The notes beneath the pieces were generated by a model. That model had not been told where the DNA came from, did no database searches, and was given only the letters and a program-made list of their open reading frames with translations. Below, in pieces: positions 1-8,015 of a stretch of DNA of 64,000 bases. Made by a program: the position numbers and the translations under genes. The DNA is from CAZWBR01 sp964632305 (GTDB lineage Bacteria > Bacteroidota > Bacteroidia > Bacteroidales > Prolixibacteraceae). Position 1 is the stretch's first letter, and every line of letters starts with the position of its first letter. The stretch is taken from the NCBI GenBank assembly GCA_964632305.1, contig CAZWBR010000003.1, forward strand, positions 1 through 64,000, given 5' to 3'.

Positions 1-1
1 T

Positions 2-126
2 CTTGCGATAATAAACCTTAAGAATATGATGGCAAACATACGAGCAACCATAGAGGAACGATACAGCAACCCCGGCGAAGACACCTCCCTGATCAGGGAC
101 AAACCAGGAGAAAAACCGGTCGGATG
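2..126 (+). CDS. possible C-terminal end of a gene entering from the left edge
   Basis: One plus-strand frame is open from the window edge to a TGA at 124-126 (41 codons); the other two plus frames stop within 25 bases. The tail is charged and ends with the residues KPGEKPVG. It would converge on gdhA, with a hairpin terminator between them. The piece is too short for family recognition and could be a chance open frame. Confidence 0.35.
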
Positions 127-128
127 AT

Positions 129-169
129 AAAAAAGATCAAGCCTTACCCGGTCAGACCGGATAAGGCTT
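129..169 (-). terminator. rho-independent terminator of gdhA
   Basis: A 14-bp stem (139-152 with 156-169, loop CAG) has one C/A mismatch on the plus strand, which becomes a G-U wobble in minus-strand RNA. On the minus strand it is followed by a run of six U (129-134). This polarity and its place 32 bases after the gdhA stop fit a gdhA terminator. Confidence 0.8.
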
Positions 170-200
170 TCACATTGGGGAAAAATAGAATATTTGTGGA

Positions 201-1553
201 TTAGACTAATCCCTGAGCCATCATGGCATCGGCCACTTTGAGGAAGCCGCCAATGTTAGCGCCTTTCACATAGTTGATGTATTCGCCGTCTTTGCCATAT
301 TTCACACATGTGCTGTGAATATCTTTCATGATCTGGTGCAAACGGGCATCGACCTCTTCGCGAGACCAAGGCAGACGCATGGAGTTCTGGGTCATTTCGA
401 GACCTGAAGTAGCCACACCGCCGGCGTTGGAAGCCTTACCAGGAGCATACATGATCTTTGAAGAAAGGAATACTTCGATTGCTTCAGGAGTTGAAGGCAT
501 GTTCGCACCTTCAGCCACCAGGATACATCCGTTGGCAACCAAAGTTTTAGCTTCCTGCTCGTTCACCTCGTTCTGGGTAGCGCAAGGCAACGCGATATCG
601 CATTTGACGCCCCATGGACGCTGACCGTCGAAATATTTTGCGTTCGGATATTTTTCTACGTACTCGGAAATTCTTCCGCGTTTAACGTTTTTCAGTTCGA
701 GAACAAAAGCCAGTTTTTCATCATTGATCCCGTCGGCATCGTAAACAAAACCATTGGAATCGGAGAGGGTAACGACTTTAGCGCCCAGCATGTTGGCTTT
801 CTCAACGGCATATTGTGCTACGTTACCTGAACCTGAGATGGCCACGGTCTTACCTTTGAAATCCATGCCTTTCATCTTCAGCATCTCTTCGGCGAAGTAA
901 ACAGTACCGTAACCGGTTGCTTCTGGACGGATCAAGCTACCACCCCATTCGATGCCTTTACCGGTCAATACGCCGGTGAACTCGTTGCGCAGACGTTTGT
1001 ACTGACCATAGAGGAAACCGATTTCGCGACCACCAACACCGATATCACCGGCAGGAACGTCAGTGTTCGGGCCAATGTGGCGTTGCAGTTCGGTCATGAA
1101 GCTCTGGCAGAAACGCATCACTTCGTTGTTCGATTTTCCTTTAGGATCGAAATCGGAACCCCCTTTACCACCACCCATAGGCAGGGTTGTCAGGCTGTTT
1201 TTGTAAACCTGTTCGAAAGCCAAAAACTTAAGAACGCCCAGGTTAACGGTTGGGTGGAAACGGAGACCGCCTTTGTATGGGCCAATGGCGCTGCTCATCT
1301 CGATACGGTAACCTTTGTTGATATGGATCTCGCCCTTATCGTCCTGCCATGGGACACGGAACAGGATGACACGTTCAGGCTCAACCATTCTTTCGAGGAT
1401 CTTAGCCTGTTTGTATTGCGGGTTCTCTTCGATGAACGGCATTACCGATTCAACGACTTCCTGAACAGCCTGGTGAAACTCAACTTCATTGGGATTCCGG
1501 GCAATCAGTTTTGCCATGAAATCATTTACTTTAACTTCCAAAACGTTCGACAT
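201..1553 (-). CDS. gdhA: NADP-type glutamate dehydrogenase
   Basis: This 450-residue protein has the usual length of the hexameric glutamate dehydrogenase of bacteria, which interconverts 2-oxoglutarate plus ammonia and glutamate in the cytoplasm. The substrate domain carries GGLRFHP (about residue 95) and PMGGGKGGSDFDPKGKS with the catalytic Lys near residue 130. The Rossmann dinucleotide motif GSGNVAQYA lies near residue 240. It stands alone between its own terminator and a -7 box about 90 bases upstream. The family assignment is secure; NADP rather than NAD preference is inferred from overall similarity to the short GdhA class. It would link ammonia assimilation or amino-acid breakdown to the transaminase in the 31 kb region. 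Confidence 0.96.
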   Translation of the reverse strand: MSNVLEVKVNDFMAKLIARNPNEVEFHQAVQEVVESVMPFIEENPQYKQAKILERMVEPERVILFRVPWQDDKGEIHINKGYRIEMSSAIGPYKGGLRFHPTVNLGVLKFLAFEQVYKNSLTTLPMGGGKGGSDFDPKGKSNNEVMRFCQSFMTELQRHIGPNTDVPAGDIGVGGREIGFLYGQYKRLRNEFTGVLTGKGIEWGGSLIRPEATGYGTVYFAEEMLKMKGMDFKGKTVAISGSGNVAQYAVEKANMLGAKVVTLSDSNGFVYDADGINDEKLAFVLELKNVKRGRISEYVEKYPNAKYFDGQRPWGVKCDIALPCATQNEVNEQEAKTLVANGCILVAEGANMPSTPEAIEVFLSSKIMYAPGKASNAGGVATSGLEMTQNSMRLPWSREEVDARLHQIMKDIHSTCVKYGKDGEYINYVKGANIGGFLKVADAMMAQGLV

Positions 1554-1640
1554 AATACGATTATTTAAAGATTAAACATGTTATCATGATCTCACTCAAC
1601 ATCGGCGCCCGAGGGGGTTTTTATCCGAGGTTTGTGAAGG

Positions 1641-1648
1641 CAAAACTA
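1641..1648 (-). promoter_or_regulatory. putative gdhA -7 box
   Basis: Read on the minus strand this is TAGTTTTG, matching the Bacteroidota -7 consensus TAnnTTTG, 88 bases upstream of the gdhA start. No clear -33 TTG is visible at the expected distance. The rest of 1554-1787 shows no open frame. Confidence 0.45.
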
Positions 1649-1787
1649 TGGAACTTTTTTATTGGTTGTAAATGAGAATCAATGATTCCGGCAAAATTCA
1701 GTGTTTTACGTAGAGGTCTGGTTTAATTCTAAAAGTAAACAATACGCGGCAGTTACAATTTGTAAGTTAGCCTGACCGGGGGCTGTT

Positions 1788-2444
1788 TCAGATCTCGATC
1801 AGGTTATTCCGAATGGCGAATTTAACCAGGTCGATGGTGGTTTTCAGGCTCAGTTTCTGCATGATATGGTTCTTGTGCGACTCGACGGTGCGGACGCTGA
1901 TAAAGAGCTTATCGGCAATCTCTTTATTGGACAGACCGTTGCCCCAGTTCTGGATGATCTCTACTTCGCGGATGCTCAGGTTGCCGGGCAGCCTGCTCTT
2001 GTCCGACCCGTCCTCGTCGAGCAAACGGAGGTAACTGTTAAGGATGATGCCCGAGATCGATTTGTTGTAATACTCGTAGCCCCCGCGCAGGGTATAGATG
2101 GCCATCAACAGTTCGCTGCCTCGGTCCTGCTTGGTGAGATACCCTTTGGCCCCGGCCTTGATCGATTCGAAGACAATATTCTCGGGCTGTTCCATCGAAA
2201 TGACCAGCACCTTGATCCGCGGCATCTCCTTGTTGATCTTCCTGATCAGCTCAATCTCTTCGAGATGGATCTTGTAGAGGTTAATGATCAGAACATTGAT
2301 GGTCAAAGTGCGGCTATACCGCTGAAAGTCGACGATCGCGCCAAACTGTCCGGTCACGGTTATCTCGTCCTTCCCCGCCAGCAGGGCGGCCAGGCTTTCG
2401 AGCATCAGGGGGTTCTGGGTATCGATTATTGCTACTGAGATCAT
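1788..2444 (-). CDS. LuxR/NarL-type response regulator with degenerate receiver
   Basis: The 218-residue protein has an N-terminal receiver-like domain (about 1-125) and a C-terminal LuxR-type helix-turn-helix (about 155-205, with LSIREVEII and SNKEIADKLFISVRTVESH). The helix-turn-helix matches DNA-binding NarL/FixJ regulators. In the receiver, the beta-3 strand reads VLIINLYKI, so Asn55 sits where the phospho-accepting Asp is expected, while Asp8 and Lys105 are kept. It therefore probably does not work by ordinary Asp phosphorylation. It starts 6 bases after the stop of the sensor/PEP-synthase-like gene, so the two are almost certainly co-transcribed. Its targets are unknown. Confidence 0.9.
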   Translation of the reverse strand: MISVAIIDTQNPLMLESLAALLAGKDEITVTGQFGAIVDFQRYSRTLTINVLIINLYKIHLEEIELIRKINKEMPRIKVLVISMEQPENIVFESIKAGAKGYLTKQDRGSELLMAIYTLRGGYEYYNKSISGIILNSYLRLLDEDGSDKSRLPGNLSIREVEIIQNWGNGLSNKEIADKLFISVRTVESHKNHIMQKLSLKTTIDLVKFAIRNNLIEI

Positions 2445-2450
2445 AGATTT

Positions 2451-5400
2451 CTATTTCTTTATAATCATCGCTTTACGCTGCCGGCCATCCATCACCACAG
2501 TCAACGGTTCTTCGAAACGAATATGCCTGAAATATTTGGTTTTGTGAACAATCTCCTCTCCTCCTTTACCTCTTAAACCGTTCCAATCGATATAGTTCGA
2601 CGAGTGGCCGTGCTGTACCGAGAAATACCCGATATTCATGGAGGTGACATTATGGAAGAAATGGGAGCCCAGCGAGGCATCGAGCGGGAAATCGGGCAAG
2701 CCCAGTTCGACGATGATTTTGGCATTGCAGATCTGGGGCCAGGTGACCGGTATCCCGACGCTCTTATCCTGGGTTCCCCACCGTCCGGGACCGATCAGGA
2801 TGTATTGACGGTTCAGCTTCAGCATCATCGCGTTGAGCACCTCGATCTCCGCCGCCATGTCGAGGGTATGCAGCTTATTGAAACGACTGATGTCGAGGAA
2901 AATCACATCGTTGATATAATCGAGTTTACCGTTGCCCATGCTGGCTTCGCTGTAGAGGATCACCTTCTCCTTATCGATCTGGGACGGATCGATATCGTAG
3001 CTCAACTGGTTCCCGACAAGGGGTTTGATCTGTAGCAGATAGAAAGAGGCTTTGCCCTCCTCATCCTTGTTCAGATCGACGGCATATTCAATCTCGACCG
3101 GCGTTCCCAACGCCTCTTTCACCGTGTGCAGGATAATATCGATGGTCTGGCTCAGCGGGATATAATCGTACTGGAGGATATTGGCAAAGTTAACCACGCG
3201 CGGGCCATAGCTGTTGGTCCCGGGGACCAGGCTGTCGTTATCGGGATTATAGACCGAGGCACAGTGTTTTAATGTCCCGTGTCTTTCGGCCTCCGCGATA
3301 TCGAGCGACACCAGGGCCGCTTTATCGCCGTGTTTCATGTAATTAATATCGCGGATCGACATATCGACGGCGTAGAACTTCACCTGTGTGGTGCGCAGCA
3401 GGTCCTTCAGCGAGATGACCTCGGTCTGCGGGTATTTAGGTGAGAAACGGTACGACCGTCCGCCTTCCACCACATAGGTCCCCAAGCCAATACCGATAAC
3501 GGCGAACCCTTCATCGGGGCTCATATGGGCCACCGGATAGAAATTATAGCTCTGCGCGGTGCCGCTGATATGGGGATAGTAATACTGTCCGTGGTAATCG
3601 CCCACCAGTTCCTGAAGTACAACGGCCATCTTCTCCTCTTCGATCCGGTGATGGACCGCCTTATAGTAGGTCCGGGCCTGGTTCGAGAAGACCGAGGCAA
3701 AGACCAGTTTGATGGCCGTGATGATCGATTCGAGCCGGTCGTGTTCCGAAGCCTGGTTATTCGGGATGATATAAGTGTCGAAGATCCCGGCGAAGGGATG
3801 CGACAGTGAATCCTCGAAGAGGCTCGATGAGCGCACCGCGATGGGCCTGGTCACCTGTTCGACGAAGACCTTTAACCGTTTGACCAGCCTGTGGCTCAAC
3901 TTACCCTCCATAAAGAGGCGTTTCGTCTTGTTGAAATCCCGTTCATGATAGATCTTGTCGAAAAGATCGTTATGCTTCATGAAGGTGACGAACTCATCGG
4001 TGCCGATGATCGCGGTAATCGGGGTCTTGATGTTGATCTCCCGCGTGTAAGCCGAGAAATCAAGATTATAGATCAGGGTATTGATAAAGGCCAGGCCACG
4101 TCCTTTACCGCCCAGCGAACCGCTCGACAGGGAGACGATATTTTTCTCGGTAAAGTCGAACGATTCGTCGAAGTTGAGCACCTTACCGCGTTTCTTATCC
4201 TCGCGGGCCTTGTTGATGGTATGCAGCAACATACGGCGCAGTTCCTCCGGATCGTCGTTCTCTTTCGTCTTTAACGGGTTCAGGATTTTCGCGATATGGA
4301 TCTCGCCGCGGGCCATCAGCCAGAACGAGAAATGGTTCTTACTGCCGTGATAGAGGATCGACTCCCCGGGAACGGTTAGCAGAAGGGTCTCAAATTCGCG
4401 GAGGTTATGGGCGACCGCGATCTTGTCGTGGTTCTCGTTGGTGAAGACGAAATCGCCGAATCCAATATTGTCGGTAACGAAATGGGTCAGCTCGTTGGTC
4501 AGGTTCTCGGAGTTCTTGTCGATAAAGCCGGCCCCGATGGCATGGGCCTTGGCGGCGTTCTTCTTCTCTGACGATTGCAGCAAGACCGGCAGATCGTCGT
4601 CCTGCGACTTGACGTAATTGATAAACGAAAGTCCGGCGTTACGGTTCAGCACGCCGTTTTTCTCAAACTCGGCATCGGAAATCACGCAGAGCATGAAATC
4701 TTTATACTTGTTGTAGATATAAACCGCCTCCTCGTAATTGGTGGCCCAGAGTATCTTGGGGCGCGACCGCATCTTGGAGATCTTGTCGAGCTCGTTCTTC
4801 TCCGAGGCGATCAGTTTCTGTATCTGTCCAAAGACGATCGAATAGAGGATGGAGAGGTATTTCGAATAGTATTGCGGTGCGTCCTCGATCAGCAGGATGA
4901 CCCGCACCAGTCCCACCTTGGTGTCGTTGTCGACATTGATCCGGTCTTCGATCGATTTCACGATGGCGAAGAAGATCTGGCTGTCGCCGTGCCAGACATA
5001 GAGCCGATCGACCCATTTGGTGGTGGTCACCAGGGATTCGAAATACTTGACGTTCCCCTTTTTATTCAGCAGCAGGAAGACCGGCAGGTCGGGACGTAGT
5101 TGTTTGATCCGTTTGGCCAGTTCGACCGGGGCTTTCTCATCTTCGCCCACAGCCAGTATCGCGAAATCGAATTTCGACGCCTCGGCCAGATCGAGCGCCT
5201 GCTCGTCGGAGGAGACCGCCGTGATCCGCGGCAGCGAAAAGAGACTGTACTGGTAGATCTCGCCCATGAACTGTTCGAAGAAAGCATCTTCGTTTTCGAG
5301 GATGAAGGCATCGTAGAAGGTAGCCACAAAGAGGATCTCCTTCACTTTATACTTCATCATATCGAAATAAATATATTTATCGAGAGTCTGCTGGTTGAAA

Positions 5401-6686
5401 TATTGCTGCAACGGCTTATTGTTCCGGATCAGCGAATTGCGGTATTCCACCGGTTTATTGGCGGTCACCGAAGTCAGGTCCTGCCGCTGAAGGGCATCCC
5501 GGCCAATGTAGTTATTCAGGAATCCGGTGATCAGTTGGCCAATATTGACGATCAGGTTGCGTTCCTCCTTCAGGAAAGGACCTTCCCAGGCCTTGGGATA
5601 TTCTTCGAGGTAAAAAACTTCAATCCATCCCTTCTTGTTGTCTATGGTTACAAAATTTTCCAGTTGCCGCCATAGCGTTTCGTGGAATGGCCGGCTCACT
5701 ACCACAAGGTCTTCGTAGGTAATCCGGGCGACGGTCTGTTCGGGGAACTGCCACGAGGCGGGCAATATATTGCAGATCTCCTGTAAGGTACCCTGGATAT
5801 TTTTTCCCGACGAGATAATAGAGGTGGTTTTATTGATCGCCTCCAGCTCTTTCAACCGTTCGTTATTGTCGACCATCAGCTTGCCCAGGATCTTCTTCGA
5901 GGCGATCCCCGAGATGATATCGGCCAGGTTATTGATCAGATTACGCTCCTCCATCAGGAAAGGGCCTTCGTCGAGGATGGGAAACTCCTTCAGGTAATAA
6001 ACCTCGATGACCCCTTTCTTGCCCATCTGGGTCTCGAAGGTCTGTTTGATCACCCAGCGGGTCTTATAAAAGACGCGGGTCTTGTAGGTCTTGCCGTCGT
6101 AGACAATACGGGCGGCAGTATATTCGGGATATTGCCAGGCGCCGGGCAGGGTGTCGCAGATCTCCTGTAAAGCCTCCTCCAGGGGTCGGTCCTGTTTCAG
6201 GATATTGGAGATCTGGTTGATCCCGCGCAACTCTTTCAGTCGCTCACTATTGTCCCCCAACAGCTTCCTCAGGAACTCCTTGGTCAGCGAACCGGAGATG
6301 AGATTGGCAAAGTTGTCGATCAGGTTACGTTCCTCCTTCATGAAGGGTCCCTCATCGAGCTCGGGGAACTCTTTCAGGTAGAACACCTCGATAGATCCCT
6401 TCTGACCGTCGGGAATCTCGAAGGTCTGTCCCTGTTTCCAGGATGTCTCATTGAAATTCTTGCTGACAAAAGTATTCCGGCCAAAGGTGATCCGCACGCA
6501 GGTATGCTCGGGATACTGGTAAGCCTGGGGGATAAGACTGCATATCTCCTGCAGCGACTCGTCGAGCGGCTTGTTCTGGTTCAGCAGGGCCACGGTCTTG
6601 TTGATCCCTTGCAGTTCCTTCAGCCTCTCTGAGTGTTGAAAGAGAAGAGTGGTCAAATCAGTCTTTTTATCCTTTAATCTTTTCAT
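2451..6686 (-). CDS. triple sensor domain fused to PEP-synthase-type ATP-binding domain
   Basis: This 1411-residue protein begins with three tandem 128-residue sensor units (20-147, 148-275, 276-403), each with ERLKEL at the start, a central W/YQ(Y/F)PE motif, and EGPF followed by EERNLI near the end. They resemble the GAF-like input domains of some histidine kinases. Two receiver-like alpha/beta regions follow (about 440-560 and 590-745). A pyruvate phosphate dikinase/PEP-synthase N-terminal ATP-binding domain comes next (about 845-1250), with GSLGGKGRGLAF and RPIAVRSSSLFEDS. The phospho-His swivel and PEP-binding barrel of true PEP synthase are not seen, so it is unlikely to make PEP. It is the first gene of an operon with the degenerate response regulator. 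A sensory ATP-using partner of that regulator is inferred. Confidence 0.85.
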   Translation of the reverse strand: MKRLKDKKTDLTTLLFQHSERLKELQGINKTVALLNQNKPLDESLQEICSLIPQAYQYPEHTCVRITFGRNTFVSKNFNETSWKQGQTFEIPDGQKGSIEVFYLKEFPELDEGPFMKEERNLIDNFANLISGSLTKEFLRKLLGDNSERLKELRGINQISNILKQDRPLEEALQEICDTLPGAWQYPEYTAARIVYDGKTYKTRVFYKTRWVIKQTFETQMGKKGVIEVYYLKEFPILDEGPFLMEERNLINNLADIISGIASKKILGKLMVDNNERLKELEAINKTTSIISSGKNIQGTLQEICNILPASWQFPEQTVARITYEDLVVVSRPFHETLWRQLENFVTIDNKKGWIEVFYLEEYPKAWEGPFLKEERNLIVNIGQLITGFLNNYIGRDALQRQDLTSVTANKPVEYRNSLIRNNKPLQQYFNQQTLDKYIYFDMMKYKVKEILFVATFYDAFILENEDAFFEQFMGEIYQYSLFSLPRITAVSSDEQALDLAEASKFDFAILAVGEDEKAPVELAKRIKQLRPDLPVFLLLNKKGNVKYFESLVTTTKWVDRLYVWHGDSQIFFAIVKSIEDRINVDNDTKVGLVRVILLIEDAPQYYSKYLSILYSIVFGQIQKLIASEKNELDKISKMRSRPKILWATNYEEAVYIYNKYKDFMLCVISDAEFEKNGVLNRNAGLSFINYVKSQDDDLPVLLQSSEKKNAAKAHAIGAGFIDKNSENLTNELTHFVTDNIGFGDFVFTNENHDKIAVAHNLREFETLLLTVPGESILYHGSKNHFSFWLMARGEIHIAKILNPLKTKENDDPEELRRMLLHTINKAREDKKRGKVLNFDESFDFTEKNIVSLSSGSLGGKGRGLAFINTLIYNLDFSAYTREINIKTPITAIIGTDEFVTFMKHNDLFDKIYHERDFNKTKRLFMEGKLSHRLVKRLKVFVEQVTRPIAVRSSSLFEDSLSHPFAGIFDTYIIPNNQASEHDRLESIITAIKLVFASVFSNQARTYYKAVHHRIEEEKMAVVLQELVGDYHGQYYYPHISGTAQSYNFYPVAHMSPDEGFAVIGIGLGTYVVEGGRSYRFSPKYPQTEVISLKDLLRTTQVKFYAVDMSIRDINYMKHGDKAALVSLDIAEAERHGTLKHCASVYNPDNDSLVPGTNSYGPRVVNFANILQYDYIPLSQTIDIILHTVKEALGTPVEIEYAVDLNKDEEGKASFYLLQIKPLVGNQLSYDIDPSQIDKEKVILYSEASMGNGKLDYINDVIFLDISRFNKLHTLDMAAEIEVLNAMMLKLNRQYILIGPGRWGTQDKSVGIPVTWPQICNAKIIVELGLPDFPLDASLGSHFFHNVTSMNIGYFSVQHGHSSNYIDWNGLRGKGGEEIVHKTKYFRHIRFEEPLTVVMDGRQRKAMIIKK
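6246..6629 (-). repeat. sensor unit 1 of 3 (384-base in-frame repeat)
   Basis: This is the first of three coding units of exactly 384 bases (128 codons): 6246-6629, 5862-6245 and 5478-5861. They align without a single insertion or deletion. Protein identity is clear but divergent, so the duplications are not recent. Confidence 0.9.
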
Positions 6687-7078
6687 GCCCGCAATAATTT
6701 CCCAACAAATTTACAAGAGAAAAGCAAAAGAGCGAGGACAAATTGAAAAATGAAAGGATTTTGCCATTTTTTTCCGTGATTTAATGGGAAAAACGGTTTT
6801 CTAGGAGCCTTTTCAAAATAATTGGTGCAAGATGCGATAATGACAGGGAGTAAAACTTTCAATAGTATCATTGTGAATCGAAGAATCATATCAATTTGAA
6901 TAACAATATATTCACAGTCCAAATCCCCCTTAATCCCCCTTTACAAAGGGGGAAATAGTTCTCTTATCGGATACTGTAAAAACCATTTAGGTTTTGAGCA
7001 ATTAATAAACAATTTTCAGAAAGGTTAAGTCCCCCTTTCCTAAAGGGGATTTAGTCGATGGGAATTCTATAATTGGTA
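6687..7078. other. non-coding stretch with small palindromes
   Basis: No convincing gene is present. It holds the leader and probable promoter region of the sensor operon and a C5/G5 palindrome at about 6934-6953. A related one lies at about 7028-7051 (CCCCCTTT...AAAGGGG). A 79-codon minus frame here has no gene-like features. Confidence 0.6.
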
Positions 7079-7267
7079 GACGCGAAGCGGAATGAGGAAT
7101 CTTAACAATAAATACTATTGGGTATTCCAAAAGCTTAAGGTTTTAGTTTTACAGTCTAAAGAGTCTGATCCGGATGCGATTGCAAAGCACAAATCCAGAC
7201 TGTTTCCCCGGTCATTAGCGCAGAGAATCTGAAAAGTTTTTCCAAAGTTTGGAACTTTGGAAAAACT
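7079..7267 (-). repeat. dispersed repeat R1, copy A
   Basis: On the minus strand this stretch matches 57446-57637 over about 185 bases with scattered differences. Shared blocks include GATTCTCTG, GGATTTGTGCTT, CCAATAGTATTTAT and CGCTTCGCGTC. One end is a perfect 15-bp hairpin (7235-7249 with 7253-7267, loop TGG). No open reading frame is conserved between the copies. Confidence 0.85.
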
Positions 7268-7272
7268 CTATC

Positions 7273-7636
7273 TGAATAATTATTTGTAACGGCAGACCTG
7301 AAAGGGCGTTATGTGACAGCACTGGGCGTGAGCCCTTTGAAGAGGAGCGATAGAGGATAGTGGAGGTCTGAAAGACCGGCATGTGTTGACAGGAATTAAT
7401 GAATTGTATTTTATCAATTCAATACATACCGGCCCTACAGGCCTTTAAGGTATCTCTTTAACCGTTTACACAGGCCTGGCGGCCTGTGCTTTCACCTATC
7501 GGACCTTCGGCCCTTTGATCGGGTTTTTGTTTATAACAGGGACTTCTCCTTACACCATAATGCAGAATATAACTCCCCAAAATGATGGAGTGCAATGAGG
7601 GTCTGTTTAGTGGAGTGAGGCTCTGCCATTGGCAGG
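7273..7636 (-). repeat. dispersed multi-hairpin repeat R2, copy A
   Basis: On the minus strand this matches 46439-46801 along its whole length. Shared features include several short hairpins, for example CACAGGCC/GGCCTGTG, GGTCT/AGACC and GGGCC-GAA-GGTCC. It directly adjoins R1. Open frames that cross it are not preserved between copies. Confidence 0.85.
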
Positions 7637-7675
7637 CAGAAAATTCTACTCAGATGAGAGAAATTCAACGCCGGA

Positions 7676-8005
7676 TCAGCGGGGAATATCCTCCCAGTAC
7701 TGGTCGATGATCTGATCTGTTTGTTGTTCCCAGTAAGCGGGCGAGACGCTTTTCCCATCACGGGTTTTCAGGCTCATCTCATAGACAGCGATGGTTGGAT
7801 TGAAAACCAGGTCGGTCACCCCAAGGGTATAAAGGAGCGGGGCGTCGTCGGACGTTTGGGGCAGCTCGGCCACTTCCACTTCGAGACCGTTTAATTGCAG
7901 CAGATCTTTCAGGAAAGCCACCCTTTCAGCAGGGATGCTTTTCTCAATAACTGTGCAGCGAATGCCGTTTATTTCTTCGACGAGATGATTCGATGTCAGG
8001 GGCAT
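7676..8005 (-). CDS. small conserved-looking protein at the end of the nuo operon
   Basis: The 109-residue protein starts 10 bases after the nuoN stop, so it is the last gene of the nuo transcript. It has no signal peptide, membrane segment or cysteine pair apart from a lone Cys17. Its N-terminal half looks like a small alpha/beta fold (ERVAFLKDLLQLNGLEVEVAEL) and its C-terminus is acidic with aromatics (YWEQQTDQIIDQYWEDIP). I do not recognise the family. Position suggests a cytoplasmic factor connected with complex I, but this is inference only. Confidence 0.75.
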   Translation of the reverse strand: MPLTSNHLVEEINGIRCTVIEKSIPAERVAFLKDLLQLNGLEVEVAELPQTSDDAPLLYTLGVTDLVFNPTIAVYEMSLKTRDGKSVSPAYWEQQTDQIIDQYWEDIPR

Positions 8006-8015
8006 AATGATCAGT

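Noticed and set aside
2451..6686. ordinary phosphoenolpyruvate synthase
   Set aside because: Only the ATP-binding domain is recognised; the phospho-His and PEP-binding domains are not found.
6683..6922. 79-codon minus-strand frame overlapping the start of the sensor gene
   Set aside because: It overlaps a strong gene start, has no domain and lies in AT-rich leader DNA.
7531..7761. 76-codon minus frame across repeat R2
   Set aside because: It mixes repeat sequence with the antisense-like end of the small nuo-linked gene, and the frame is not kept in the second R2 copy.
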